Part shown: positions 42,682 through 52,169 of the stretch, piece after piece
How positions within the stretch are numbered: the first letter of the stretch is position 1
How the letters are laid out: the number at the start of each line of letters is the position of its first letter
Source of the DNA: Eubacteriaceae bacterium
GTDB taxonomy: Bacteria; Bacillota; Clostridia; Lachnospirales; Lachnospiraceae
NCBI GenBank assembly: GCA_910574015.1
Contig: CAJSYQ010000005.1
Location: 1-64,000 of the forward strand
DNA: 64,000 bases
Direction of reading: 5' to 3'
Program-made: the position numbers and the translations under genes
The notes under the pieces: generated by a model
The model's database searches: none
The model's input: only the letters and a program-made list of their open reading frames with translations
What the model was told of the DNA's origin: nothing

Positions 42682-43775
42682 GTTTTGAAGAAATGTTAGA
42701 GGATTCACTAGTAACAATCCACAATGGTGAGGTTGTAGAAGGGACAGTTATCGAAGTTAAGGACAATGAGATCATCTTAAACATTGGATATAAAGCGGAT
42801 GGTATATTAACTAAGAATGAATATAGTAATAATACAGATATTGACTTGACAGCCGAAGTGAAGAAAGATGACAAGATGACTGTTAAGGTTCTGAAGGTGA
42901 ATGACGGAGAAGGCCAGGTTCTTCTTACCTACAAGAGACTGCAGCAGGATAAGATGAACAAAATATTTGAAGAGGCATTTGAGAACAAAGAAGTGCTGAC
43001 CGGTAAAGTGGTTGCTGTTCTCAAAGGAGGCTTGAGCGTTGCTTATGGTGAGGGACGCGTGTTTATTCCTGCCAGTCTTGTTTCCGATATGTATGAGAGG
43101 GATCTCTCCAAATATCAGGATCAGGAGATCGAGTTTATCCTGACTGAGGTAAATCCTCACAAGAGAAGGATTATCGGAGACCGCAAGCAGTTGGTTGTGG
43201 AACAGAAAAAGAAAGCCCAGGAAGAGCTTCTGGCACGTATCGAGGTTGGCATGATGACCGAGGGCGTGGTGAAGAACCTCACAGATTTTGGCGCTTTCAT
43301 CGACCTTGGAGGGGCAGACGGACTTCTTCATATCTCAGAGATGTCATGGGGACGTGTGGACGACCCGAAGAAACTTTTTAAGGTAGGGGACAAAGTGACG
43401 GTTATGATCAAGGATATCCAGGATACTAAGATTGCCCTTACGATGAAGCTGGAAGAGAATAATCCCTGGAGAGATGCGGCAGATAAATACGGCGTGGGAA
43501 CTGTGATCGACGGTAAAGTGGCAAGAATGACCGATTTCGGTGCATTTGTTGAGTTGGAGGAGGGGATTGATGCTCTGCTTCACGTATCACAGATTTCTAT
43601 TGACCATGTTGAGAAGCCCTCTGATGTTCTGAAGGTTGGTCAGGAGATCACAGCGAAGATCGTTGATTTCAACGAGGAGACAAAGAAGATCAGTCTCAGC
43701 ATTAAAGCGATAGAAATAGAAAATAAAAAGGAAGCCGAAGCTTCTGGAATAAGGGAAGCTGACGACGAAGAGTGA
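42669..43775 (+). CDS. rpsA: 30S ribosomal protein S1 (four S1 domains)
   Basis: This 368-residue RNA-binding protein of the small subunit has four S1 repeats, seen as VEGTVIEVKDNEIILNIGYK, LTGKVVAVLKGGLSVAYGEG, TEGVVKNLTDFGAFIDLGG and IDGKVARMTDFGAFVELEEG, the last two the strongest OB folds. Firmicute S1 with four domains is shorter than the six-domain E. coli form. It begins 13 bases inside the ispH reading frame, in another frame. Ribosome site AGGAGG in the ispH end. CheR follows at six bases. Confidence 0.92.
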   Translation: MSDLSFEEMLEDSLVTIHNGEVVEGTVIEVKDNEIILNIGYKADGILTKNEYSNNTDIDLTAEVKKDDKMTVKVLKVNDGEGQVLLTYKRLQQDKMNKIFEEAFENKEVLTGKVVAVLKGGLSVAYGEGRVFIPASLVSDMYERDLSKYQDQEIEFILTEVNPHKRRIIGDRKQLVVEQKKKAQEELLARIEVGMMTEGVVKNLTDFGAFIDLGGADGLLHISEMSWGRVDDPKKLFKVGDKVTVMIKDIQDTKIALTMKLEENNPWRDAADKYGVGTVIDGKVARMTDFGAFVELEEGIDALLHVSQISIDHVEKPSDVLKVGQEITAKIVDFNEETKKISLSIKAIEIENKKEAEASGIREADDEE

Positions 43776-43781
43776 TGGATT

Positions 43782-44564
43782 ATGGCAGACGGATATGAAA
43801 CTTTTAAGAGTGAGTATTTACGCCTCTCTGAGATAGATCTGAATTCCTATAAAGAGAGCCAGATGAAACGCAGGATCAATAATTTTATGTCAAAATACCA
43901 GGTGAGGGATTACAGCGGTTTTTTACAGCTGCTGAAAAAAGATACCGAGGTATACGATAAATTTATCACTTATCTGACGATAAATGTCTCCGAATTTTAT
44001 CGGAATCCACTGCAGTGGCAGACGATGGAAAAAGAAGTGATCCCCATGCTCCTGAACCGGTATAAGTCAAGGCCGCTGAAGATATGGAGCGCTGCCTGTT
44101 CCACAGGGGATGAGCCATATTCTCTTGCCATGGTATTGAGTGAATTTCTTCCTATGAATCAGATTGACATACTGGCCACCGATCTTGACCTGGAGGTGCT
44201 GGGGAAAGCGAAAAAAGGTTATTACCCTGATAAGAGCGTGAAGGGGCTGCCGAAGAAGTATCGGGATAAATACATTGAGGACGATGGAAAGGGTATCGTC
44301 AAGGTATCCGACAAGTTGAAATCGTGTATTAAGTTCCAGCAGCACAATCTGCTGAAGAATCCCTATCCAAAGGGGATACATATGATCGTTTGCCGGAATG
44401 TGATGATTTATTTCACGAAGGAAGCGAAAGATGATATCTATAATAAATTCGCAGCGGCGCTGGCACCCCAGGGGATTTTGTTTGTGGGAAGCACGGAACA
44501 GATCATCGGGGCGGCTGACTATGGATTTAAAGGGATTCAGTCGTTCTTCTATGAAAAAATGTGA
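43782..44564 (+). CDS. CheR-type protein glutamate methyltransferase
   Basis: This 260-residue enzyme has an N-terminal helical domain and a SAM-binding CheR domain: FITYLTINVSEFYRNP, WSAACSTGDEPYSLAMVLSE, LATDLDLEVLGKAKKG and IVCRNVMIYFTKEA. Classical targets are chemoreceptor glutamates. No cheA, cheB, cheW or receptor gene lies in the window, so the target is unknown. It is the last gene of the folD run. A hairpin terminator follows. Confidence 0.88.
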   Translation: MADGYETFKSEYLRLSEIDLNSYKESQMKRRINNFMSKYQVRDYSGFLQLLKKDTEVYDKFITYLTINVSEFYRNPLQWQTMEKEVIPMLLNRYKSRPLKIWSAACSTGDEPYSLAMVLSEFLPMNQIDILATDLDLEVLGKAKKGYYPDKSVKGLPKKYRDKYIEDDGKGIVKVSDKLKSCIKFQQHNLLKNPYPKGIHMIVCRNVMIYFTKEAKDDIYNKFAAALAPQGILFVGSTEQIIGAADYGFKGIQSFFYEKM

Positions 44565-44578
44565 ATCATAAGAAAATG

Positions 44579-44612
44579 TTACCACCCTGGAGAACGGGGT
44601 GGTTTTCTTTAT
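44579..44612 (+). terminator. terminator after cheR
   Basis: ACCACCC (44581-44587) and GGGTGGT (44597-44603) form a stem, followed by TTTCTTTATTT. It divides the folD-cheR run from the plsX run. Confidence 0.7.
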
Positions 44613-44641
44613 TTGACTTTTACTATGTTATCTAGTATATT
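44613..44641 (+). promoter_or_regulatory. plsX promoter with small dyad
   Basis: TTGACT (44613-44618) and TATATT (44636-44641) have a 17-base spacer. Inside it, TACTA (44621-44625) and TAGTA (44633-44637) form a dyad, which could be an operator; FapR-like control of plsX is known in Bacillus but the site does not match its consensus well. Confidence 0.5.
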
Positions 44642-44678
44642 ATAGGATGGATTGTATGACGAAGAGGAGGTCGTTCTT

Positions 44679-45683
44679 ATGAATCATAAGGTTGTAGTGG
44701 CGCTGGATGCCATGGGAGGCGATTATGCCCCAGTGGAGACCGTAAGGGGAGCTGTAGAGGCAGTTGCCGAACATCCGGAGATCAAAGTGATCCTGGTGGG
44801 CAAAGAGGATGCCATCCGGGAGGAATTAGAGAGATATACCTATTCACAGGATAATATAGAAGTAAAAAATGCCACCGAAATCATCGAAATGGGAGAGGTG
44901 CCTACAAAGGCAGTCCGTGAGAAAAAGGATTCTTCCCTTGTGGTGGCAATGAATCTGGTTAGAAATGACGATGCGGATGCCGTTGTCTCTGCTGGAAGTA
45001 CTGGGGCGATCCTAGTGGGGGGACAACTGGTAGTAGGACGGATCAAGGGGATCAAAAGACCAGCTCTGGCACCCTTTCTTCCAACAAAGAAGGGCTTTTC
45101 CCTCCTTATCGACTGCGGAGCAAACGTAGATGCCAGGCCGGAACATCTGCTGCAGTTTGCCCAGATGGGTTCGGTGTATTTTGAGAATGTAATGGGAAAG
45201 AAAAATCCCACCGTGGGAATTGTCAATATCGGAACAGAGGAGGAGAAAGGAAACCAGCTGGTGAAAGAGACGTATCCCCTTCTGAAAGAATGCCGGGATA
45301 TCCATTTTATCGGCAGTGTGGAAGCCCGTGAAATTGCCAGCGGCGGTTGTGATATCCTTGTCTGTGAGGCATTTGTCGGCAATGTGATACTGAAGTTCTT
45401 TGAGGGCGTGGCACTTACCTTTCTCGGTTGTATTAAGGAGGGACTGTTGTCCAGTCTGCGGACAAAGATTGGGGCTGTGCTGATCAAACCGGCATTGAAA
45501 GGACTTCTCAAGACCTTTGATGTCAGCAGTCAGGGCGGGGCTCCTCTGCTTGGGCTGAAAGGATTGGTAGTCAAGGCGCATGGGAACTCAAAGAGCAGTG
45601 AGATCAGGACGGCGATCGCACAGTGTATCGCTTTTAAGGAAAACAGTATCAATGAAAAGATAGCGAAGATGGTACGGGAATAG
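44679..45683 (+). CDS. plsX: phosphate acyltransferase PlsX
   Basis: This 334-residue enzyme converts acyl-ACP to acyl-phosphate for phosphatidic-acid synthesis. Family segments: VVALDAMGGDYAPVETV, AVVSAGSTGAILVGG, LLIDCGANVDARPEHL and LVCEAFVGNVILKFFEG. Start ATG 44679 behind GAGGAGG; an ATG at 44652 lacks a site. The usual acyl-carrier gene acpP is missing between plsX and rnc here. It begins the plsX-rnc-smc-ftsY run. Confidence 0.94.
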   Translation: MNHKVVVALDAMGGDYAPVETVRGAVEAVAEHPEIKVILVGKEDAIREELERYTYSQDNIEVKNATEIIEMGEVPTKAVREKKDSSLVVAMNLVRNDDADAVVSAGSTGAILVGGQLVVGRIKGIKRPALAPFLPTKKGFSLLIDCGANVDARPEHLLQFAQMGSVYFENVMGKKNPTVGIVNIGTEEEKGNQLVKETYPLLKECRDIHFIGSVEAREIASGGCDILVCEAFVGNVILKFFEGVALTFLGCIKEGLLSSLRTKIGAVLIKPALKGLLKTFDVSSQGGAPLLGLKGLVVKAHGNSKSSEIRTAIAQCIAFKENSINEKIAKMVRE

Positions 45684-45698
45684 AGATGGAGGCATAGT

Positions 45699-46397
45699 AT
45701 GAGCGGACAGGGATTGAAAGAATTTCAGGAGATAATTGGATATACATTTCGGAATGTGCAGCTTCTGAAAAATGCTCTGACGCACAGCTCCTATGCCAAT
45801 GAAAAGCACTGGCAGTATGCGGCTAACAATGAGCGTCTGGAATTTCTGGGAGACGCCGTGCTGGAGCTTATCAGCAGTGAATATATCTTTCGCTCCAGTC
45901 AGAAGATGGTAGAGGGAAAGATGACTAAGATGCGGGCCAGTCTCGTATGTGAAATGAGCCTTGCCGGGGCGGCGAGGCAGATTCATCTGGGAGAACACCT
46001 TTATCTTGGAAAGGGAGAGTATATGACAGGCGGCGGCAAAAGGGATTCTATTCTTTCTGACGCCTTTGAGGCTGTGATCGGTGCCATCTATCTGGATGGC
46101 GGTTTTGAACCGGCGGGAGACTTTGTCAGGAAATTTGTTCTCTCTGATATCGAGAAAAAACAGCTGTTTCATGACAGCAAAACCATTCTTCAGGAAATGA
46201 TACAGGAGAAGAGCCATGAGAACACACATATCCTGTATCCGGTAATAAGTGAGCAGGGGCCCGATCATGACAAGCAGTTTGAAGTATGTTGTGAGATCAA
46301 TGGGGTGAAGTATGCGAAAGGCAGCGGCCATACAAAGAAGAGTGCAGAGCAGATGGCTGCTTACGAAACAATACTATTGCTGAAGAATGGAGAATAG
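45699..46397 (+). CDS. rnc: ribonuclease III
   Basis: This 232-residue double-strand RNA endonuclease processes rRNA and mRNA. The catalytic signature is NNERLEFLGDAVLELI; acidic residues later in LSDAFEAVIGAIYLDGG complete the site. The C-terminal dsRNA-binding domain runs about 160-230 and ends SAEQMAAYETILLL. Ribosome site GGAGG. It overlaps or touches the smc start. Confidence 0.94.
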   Translation: MSGQGLKEFQEIIGYTFRNVQLLKNALTHSSYANEKHWQYAANNERLEFLGDAVLELISSEYIFRSSQKMVEGKMTKMRASLVCEMSLAGAARQIHLGEHLYLGKGEYMTGGGKRDSILSDAFEAVIGAIYLDGGFEPAGDFVRKFVLSDIEKKQLFHDSKTILQEMIQEKSHENTHILYPVISEQGPDHDKQFEVCCEINGVKYAKGSGHTKKSAEQMAAYETILLLKNGE

Positions 46398-46398
46398 A

Positions 46399-49300
46399 AT
46401 GTATCTGAAAAGTATTGAAGTTCACGGTTTTAAATCCTTCGCCAATAAATTGGTGTTTGAGTTTCATAACGGAATCACATGTATCGTCGGGCCGAACGGC
46501 AGCGGAAAGAGTAATGTGGCAGACGCCGTGCGATGGGTACTTGGCGAACAAAGCGCAAAGCAGCTCCGCGGCGCAAGCATGCAGGACGTCATATTCTCCG
46601 GCACGGAGATGAGACAGCCGCAGAGCTATGCTTTTGTGGCACTGACGATATCCAACGAGGATCATCAGCTAAATCTCCCCTATGAAGAAGTAAAGGTTGC
46701 CCGCCGTGTCTACCGGTCAGGGGAAAGTGAATATCTTCTCAATGGTGTGACCTGCCGGCTAAAGGATGTGCAGGAATTATTTTTTGATACCGGGATCGGC
46801 AAGGAAGGGTATTCGATTATCGGTCAGGGACAGATTGACCGGATCCTCAGCGGCAAACCGGAGGAACGTCGGGAGCTCTTCGATGAGGCTGCCGGAATCG
46901 TGAAGTTTAAAAAGAGAAAAGCTGCTGCAGAAAAAAATCTGGCTGCCGAGAGCCAGAATCTTCTGCGTGTCCAGGATATTCTTACCGAGCTGGAGAAACA
47001 GATCGGTCCCCTGCAGCTGCAGTCACAGAAGGCCAGAGAATATCTGAATTTCAAAGAGGAACTGAAAAAATATGAAATCGGTCTCTTCCGGATGGATTAT
47101 GACAGTCTGCAGAAGGAAATGGATGAGCTTCGGATAAATACGGAGAACACGGCAAAGGAACTGGAACAGGCAAAGGCTGAGAAGGAACAGTCCAAAGCAC
47201 AGTATGACGAAATCGAGGCAAGTATTGCCGAATTTGATCATTCCATTGAACGAAAAAAGGAAAAAGTCAATAACAATAAGCTCCTGAGAACTAATTTTGA
47301 AAGTGAAGTCCGGATCACAAAGGAAAAAATATCTTCCGTAACCCAGGGACGGGAATATTATAAGGAGCGGACGGATGCTTTAGAGGCCAGCCGGGCAGAG
47401 GCCGAGGCGGAATTAAAAGGGTATCAGGAAAACCAGAAAGAGTCTCTGGAGCTGCTCTCTGTGATGGAGACAAAGGAGAAGGAAACCGGAGAAGCGCTGG
47501 CGGCATTGGAACGGGAGATTGCAGAGAAAGAGATCCAGCTAAATGAACAGAATGACACCATTATGGATTCCATCAGCGTCTCTTCCAAGATTATCGTGGA
47601 ACAGCAGAAGGCAAAGGCCATGCTGGAGCAGAATAATCTGCGGAGGGTGGAGCTGAATCAGAAGATCCTTTCAAACAAATCCCAGGTATCCGCCGCCACA
47701 GAGGAGATGGAAAAGGAAGAAGCCGCTCTGAATGCGGCCAAAAAGGAACTGGATACGGAATATGTGGCGAGGAAATCGCTGCTTGCCAGGGCAGATGAAG
47801 AACGCAGCGGCATCCAGAAGCTGCAGCAAAAGCAGCAGGAAATCCAGAAACAGTACCATATAGAAAATTCAAAGCTGGATGCTCTGAAAAACATGGCGGA
47901 GCGCTATGACGGATATGGACAGAGCATCCGGAAGGTGATGGAACAGAGAAAACAAAATCCGGGTATCCTGGGCGTGGTGGCAGATATTATCCAGGTGGAC
48001 GGAAGATATGAGACGGCAGTGGAGACCGCACTGGGCGGAAATATACAGAATATTGTTACGGAAGATGAACATGTGGCGAGAAGGATGATCGATCTGCTGA
48101 AGAAAAATCATCATGGACGGGCCACCTTTCTGCCGCTGACGACAGTGACGCCGAAGAAGGATAAGGCATTCCATGGGGAAATCCTTTCAGAAAAGGGAGT
48201 GCTGGGAAATCTTTCCAGTTATGTAGAACGGGAAGAGAAATATAATAGGGTCATCGAATACCTGCTGGGACGCTATCTTTTGGTGGATACCATCGACCAT
48301 GCCATGGAGCTCAGCCGCAAGTATCATTTCTCTGTCCGGATTGTGACACTGGAGGGGGAACTTCTGAATCCGGGGGGATCCCTGTCAGGCGGGGCCTTCC
48401 GCAGTAACAGCAATCTTTTGGGACGCCGCCGGGAGATGGAGGCCCTGCAGCAATCCATCGACAAGATTGGGAAAAAGATGGAGGACAACCGGTCTGCCAT
48501 CGGGAATGCTACGGCCCAGGTGGAGGAACTGGTACGGGAAGCAAACGCTAAGAATGAGCTGCTGAAAGAACTGGAATTAAAACAAAATACGGCCAGTATC
48601 AAGTATGAACAGGCGGTGGCCATCAAGGAGCAGAAGGAAAAGGAATACCTTGCCATCATGGGTGACGGCAGGGAGATTGAGGATCAGAAGACTATACTGG
48701 AGGAGGCGCTTACCCGGATCAATCAGGAGCTGGATGAGAGCGGCACAAGGGAAGAGCAGGCAAAGGAGAAGGTCCAGGTACTGACAAGGGAGCTGGAGAG
48801 AGATCATGAGAGACAGACGGAACGGCAGGATGAACTGGCGCAGATACGTCTTGAAATTTCTTCTTTTCAGCAGAAGAACGATTACATATCCGAGAATATC
48901 CACCGCATTCAGGGAACACTTCGGGAACTGCAGACAGAATATGACCGCCTGATGGAAGAGCAGGACAGCTCGGACGGCGCGGTAGAAAGGATGCAGGAGG
49001 CCATCCGGGGCTATGAGGACAAATATGAGGCACTGGGAGAGGAGATTGCTCAGCTGCTGGCAGATATTGAGGAGGAGACAAAGCAGAAAGAAGAAAACAT
49101 GGCATCCCAGAAAGATTTCTTTGACAGACGGGATAGGCTGATGGAGCATATCAACGAGCTGAATAAAGAAATCTTCCGGCTGGATTCCCGCAAGGGAAAC
49201 CTGGAGGATAAGCTGGAGAGTAAAGTAAATTATATGTGGGATGAATATGAACTGACTTACCACAATGCCGAGGAAATGGAGATTGACATGTCCATCTCCT

Positions 49301-49962
49301 ACACAAGAATGAAGGCGAATGTGGGAGAGACAAAAACGAAGATCCGGGAGCTTGGGGATGTGAATGTCAATGCCATCGAGGATTTTAAATCTGTCAGTGA
49401 ACGCTATGAACTGCTGAAATCCCAGCATGACGATCTGGTGGAATCCGAGGAGGCACTAAAGAAGATCATCGCCGATCTGGACGAGGAAATGCGGCGTCAG
49501 TTTACAGAAAAGTTTGCCGATATAAAAAAGCAGTTTGATAAGGTATTCCGGGAGCTGTTCGGCGGCGGAAAGGGTACGCTGGAGCTGGTGGAGGATGAGG
49601 ATGTGCTGGAAGCGGGCATAATCATTAATGCACAGCCGCCGGGCAAAAAGCTTGGCAATATGATGCAGCTTTCTGGAGGAGAGAAGGCTCTGACTGCCAT
49701 TGCCCTGCTCTTTGCCATCCAGAATCTGAAACCATCGCCGTTCTGCCTTCTGGATGAAATAGAGGCAGCCCTTGACGATTCTAATGTAAAAAGGTATGCG
49801 AAATACCTGCATAAACTTACGAAAAATACACAGTTCATCGTGATCACCCACAGAAAGGGAACGATGGAGGCAGCGGATGTCCTGTACGGGATCACCATGC
49901 AGGAAAAAGGTGTGTCAACACTGGTATCAGTGAAATTGATAGAAGAGCAGTTAGACAATTAG
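46399..49962 (+). CDS. smc: chromosome segregation protein SMC
   Basis: This 1187-residue condensin ATPase compacts and separates chromosomes. N-terminal Walker A GPNGSGKSNVADAVRW, a long coiled coil broken by a hinge (about 500-670) with GGNIQNIVTEDEHVARRMI, then a second coil and the C-terminal signature QLSGGEKALTAIALLFA and Walker B FCLLDEIEAALDDSNV. The ATG at 46399 follows GGAG inside the rnc end. ScpA and ScpB partners are not in this window. Normal length. Confidence 0.95.
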   Translation: MYLKSIEVHGFKSFANKLVFEFHNGITCIVGPNGSGKSNVADAVRWVLGEQSAKQLRGASMQDVIFSGTEMRQPQSYAFVALTISNEDHQLNLPYEEVKVARRVYRSGESEYLLNGVTCRLKDVQELFFDTGIGKEGYSIIGQGQIDRILSGKPEERRELFDEAAGIVKFKKRKAAAEKNLAAESQNLLRVQDILTELEKQIGPLQLQSQKAREYLNFKEELKKYEIGLFRMDYDSLQKEMDELRINTENTAKELEQAKAEKEQSKAQYDEIEASIAEFDHSIERKKEKVNNNKLLRTNFESEVRITKEKISSVTQGREYYKERTDALEASRAEAEAELKGYQENQKESLELLSVMETKEKETGEALAALEREIAEKEIQLNEQNDTIMDSISVSSKIIVEQQKAKAMLEQNNLRRVELNQKILSNKSQVSAATEEMEKEEAALNAAKKELDTEYVARKSLLARADEERSGIQKLQQKQQEIQKQYHIENSKLDALKNMAERYDGYGQSIRKVMEQRKQNPGILGVVADIIQVDGRYETAVETALGGNIQNIVTEDEHVARRMIDLLKKNHHGRATFLPLTTVTPKKDKAFHGEILSEKGVLGNLSSYVEREEKYNRVIEYLLGRYLLVDTIDHAMELSRKYHFSVRIVTLEGELLNPGGSLSGGAFRSNSNLLGRRREMEALQQSIDKIGKKMEDNRSAIGNATAQVEELVREANAKNELLKELELKQNTASIKYEQAVAIKEQKEKEYLAIMGDGREIEDQKTILEEALTRINQELDESGTREEQAKEKVQVLTRELERDHERQTERQDELAQIRLEISSFQQKNDYISENIHRIQGTLRELQTEYDRLMEEQDSSDGAVERMQEAIRGYEDKYEALGEEIAQLLADIEEETKQKEENMASQKDFFDRRDRLMEHINELNKEIFRLDSRKGNLEDKLESKVNYMWDEYELTYHNAEEMEIDMSISYTRMKANVGETKTKIRELGDVNVNAIEDFKSVSERYELLKSQHDDLVESEEALKKIIADLDEEMRRQFTEKFADIKKQFDKVFRELFGGGKGTLELVEDEDVLEAGIIINAQPPGKKLGNMMQLSGGEKALTAIALLFAIQNLKPSPFCLLDEIEAALDDSNVKRYAKYLHKLTKNTQFIVITHRKGTMEAADVLYGITMQEKGVSTLVSVKLIEEQLDN

Positions 49963-49977
49963 GAGGGTAACTTAATT

Positions 49978-50904
49978 ATGGAAGAAAAAGAAAAAGTGGG
50001 CTTTTTCAAAAGACTTCGAAATGGACTGGAAAAGACAAGAAAATCCTTTGTATCCGGGGTGGATTCCTTGTTCAACGGATTTTCTGAGATCGACGACGAT
50101 TTTTACGAGGAGCTGGAAGAACTTCTTGTAATGGGAGATATCGGAATCAATACGACAATGCGCATTATTGACGGTTTGAAAGAGAAGGTGAAGGAACAGA
50201 GGATAAAAGAAGCCAGTGCATGCAAACAGCTGCTCATCGACACCATTAAAAACCAGATGCAGGTTCATGAGGACGCCTATGAGTTTCTTAACAGGAAATC
50301 CGTGCTTCTTCTGATCGGCGTCAACGGCGTCGGAAAGACCACCAGTGTGGGTAAGCTGGCCGGGCAGTTTAAGAACATGGGGAAAAGGGTTATGCTGGCC
50401 GCCGCCGATACATTCCGTGCCGGCGCCATCGATCAGCTGAAGGAATGGGCGGGCCGCGCTGGAGTAGAGATTATAGCCGGACAGGAGGGATCGGATCCGG
50501 CCGCCATCGTTTACGATGCCGTATCAGCGGCAAAGGCCAGGGACGTGGATATTCTGCTCTGCGATACCGCAGGGCGGCTCCACAACAAGAAAAATCTTAT
50601 GGCAGAACTCCATAAGATCCATACCATCATTGAGAAAGAGTACCCGGACGCACTGCTTGAGACAATGATCGTTGTGGACGGCACAACTGGTCAGAATGCT
50701 CTTGCCCAGGCAAAGGAATTCAGCGAGGTAGCAGATGTGAGCGGCGTGGTATTGACAAAACTGGATGGGACGGCAAAAGGTGGGATCGCCATTGCAATCC
50801 AGTCAGAGCTGAATATTCCGGTAAAATACATTGGGATCGGGGAACAGATTGGCGATCTGCAGCGGTTTGATGCAGAAGAATTTGTGAATGCCCTTTTCCA
50901 GTGA
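49978..50904 (+). CDS. ftsY: signal recognition particle receptor FtsY
   Basis: This 308-residue GTPase docks the SRP-ribosome complex on the membrane. The NG domain is complete: LLIGVNGVGKTTSVGKLAGQ (G1), LLAAADTFRAGAIDQL-like segment, DILLCDTAGRLHNK (G3), and TKLDGTAKGGIAIAI (G4). The N-terminal acidic extension typical of E. coli is nearly absent, as in Firmicutes. Ribosome site AGGAGG. smc-ftsY order is widespread. Confidence 0.95.
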   Translation: MEEKEKVGFFKRLRNGLEKTRKSFVSGVDSLFNGFSEIDDDFYEELEELLVMGDIGINTTMRIIDGLKEKVKEQRIKEASACKQLLIDTIKNQMQVHEDAYEFLNRKSVLLLIGVNGVGKTTSVGKLAGQFKNMGKRVMLAAADTFRAGAIDQLKEWAGRAGVEIIAGQEGSDPAAIVYDAVSAAKARDVDILLCDTAGRLHNKKNLMAELHKIHTIIEKEYPDALLETMIVVDGTTGQNALAQAKEFSEVADVSGVVLTKLDGTAKGGIAIAIQSELNIPVKYIGIGEQIGDLQRFDAEEFVNALFQ

Positions 50905-50928
50905 TCAAAAGAAAGGTTGTGGCTATCC

Positions 50929-52146
50929 ATGATGACATTAGATAAATTCGAAGAAGCAAGCGAGGCAGTGAAGAATGTGATTCTTCCCACAAATCTGATC
51001 TACAGCGAATACTATAGTGCACAGACCGGTGGAAAGATTTATCTGAAACCGGAAAACATGCAGTATACGGGTGCCTATAAGGTTCGGGGAGCGTATTACA
51101 AGATCAGTACGCTTTCCCCGGAAGAGAGAAAGCGGGGACTGATCACGGCATCCGCCGGAAATCATGCCCAGGGGGTTGCCTATGCGGCAAAGCTCTTTGG
51201 TGCAAAAGCCGTGATCGTGATGCCGGATACTACCCCTCTGATCAAGGTAAACCGCACAAAGGACTATGGCGCGGAGGTGATCCTTCATGGAAATGTCTAT
51301 GATGATGCCTGTGCCCATGCGCTGGAGCTGGCAGAGGAAAATGGATACACCTTTATCCATCCCTTTGACGATGAGGTAGTGGCCACCGGACAGGGCTCCA
51401 TTGCCATGGAGATCATCAAGGAGCTTCCCACCGTTGATATGATATTGGCACCCATTGGGGGCGGCGGCCTTGTCTGCGGGGTATCAACCCTTGCCAAGCT
51501 GCTGAATCCGAATATCCGGATCGTCGGAGTGGAACCGGCAGGAGCCGGCTGCATGCAGGAATCCATCCGCCAGGGCAGGGTGGTGTCGCTGCCGGCGGTT
51601 AATACAATCGCTGACGGAACGGCAGTAAAGACGCCGGGCAGTAATATCTTTCCGTATATCCAGAAAAATGTGGATGAGATTGTGACGGTAGACGATCACG
51701 AACTGATCGTGAATTTCCTTGATATGGTGGAAAACCATAAAATGATCGTGGAAAATTCGGGACTTCTCAGTGTGTCAGCTCTCAAACAGCTGGATTGTGA
51801 AGGAAAGAAGGTGGTCTGCATCCTCAGCGGCGGAAATATGGATGTTATCACAATGTCTTCTGTGGTGCAGCACGGCCTGATCCAGAGGGACCGGATCTTT
51901 ACAGTGAGCATTCAGCTGCCGGACCGCCCGGGAGAACTTCTTCATGTGGCAGATGTCATAGCCGGATCACAGGGAAATATTATCCGGCTGGAGCATAACC
52001 AGTTTGTCAGCATCAACCGGAATGCGGCTGTGGAGCTAACCATTACGATGGAAGCCTTTGGCAGTGAACACCGGGAGGCGATCATAGAGGACCTGAAAAA
52101 GGCGGGGTACGCCCCGCGGCAGGAACGCCCCACAGGCATTTACTAA
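50929..52146 (+). CDS. ilvA: threonine ammonia-lyase (IlvA/TdcB type)
   Basis: This 405-residue PLP enzyme deaminates threonine to 2-oxobutyrate. PLP-Lys segment NMQYTGAYKVRGAYYKI, SAGNHAQGVAYAAK, and PIGGGGLVCGVSTLAKLL loop for cofactor phosphate. A C-terminal ACT-like domain (about 325-405; RIFTVSIQLPDRPGELLHV) suggests regulation by an amino acid. It sits between ftsY and the his genes, without other isoleucine genes. ATG 50929 follows AAAGG. Biosynthetic against catabolic role is undecided. Confidence 0.9.
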   Translation: MMTLDKFEEASEAVKNVILPTNLIYSEYYSAQTGGKIYLKPENMQYTGAYKVRGAYYKISTLSPEERKRGLITASAGNHAQGVAYAAKLFGAKAVIVMPDTTPLIKVNRTKDYGAEVILHGNVYDDACAHALELAEENGYTFIHPFDDEVVATGQGSIAMEIIKELPTVDMILAPIGGGGLVCGVSTLAKLLNPNIRIVGVEPAGAGCMQESIRQGRVVSLPAVNTIADGTAVKTPGSNIFPYIQKNVDEIVTVDDHELIVNFLDMVENHKMIVENSGLLSVSALKQLDCEGKKVVCILSGGNMDVITMSSVVQHGLIQRDRIFTVSIQLPDRPGELLHVADVIAGSQGNIIRLEHNQFVSINRNAAVELTITMEAFGSEHREAIIEDLKKAGYAPRQERPTGIY

Positions 52147-52169
52147 AAAGAGGATGGAGGAGAACGGAC

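Noticed and set aside
44613-44641. FapR operator at plsX
   Set aside because: Only a 5-base dyad is present and it does not match the longer FapR consensus known from Bacillus; kept as a generic dyad.
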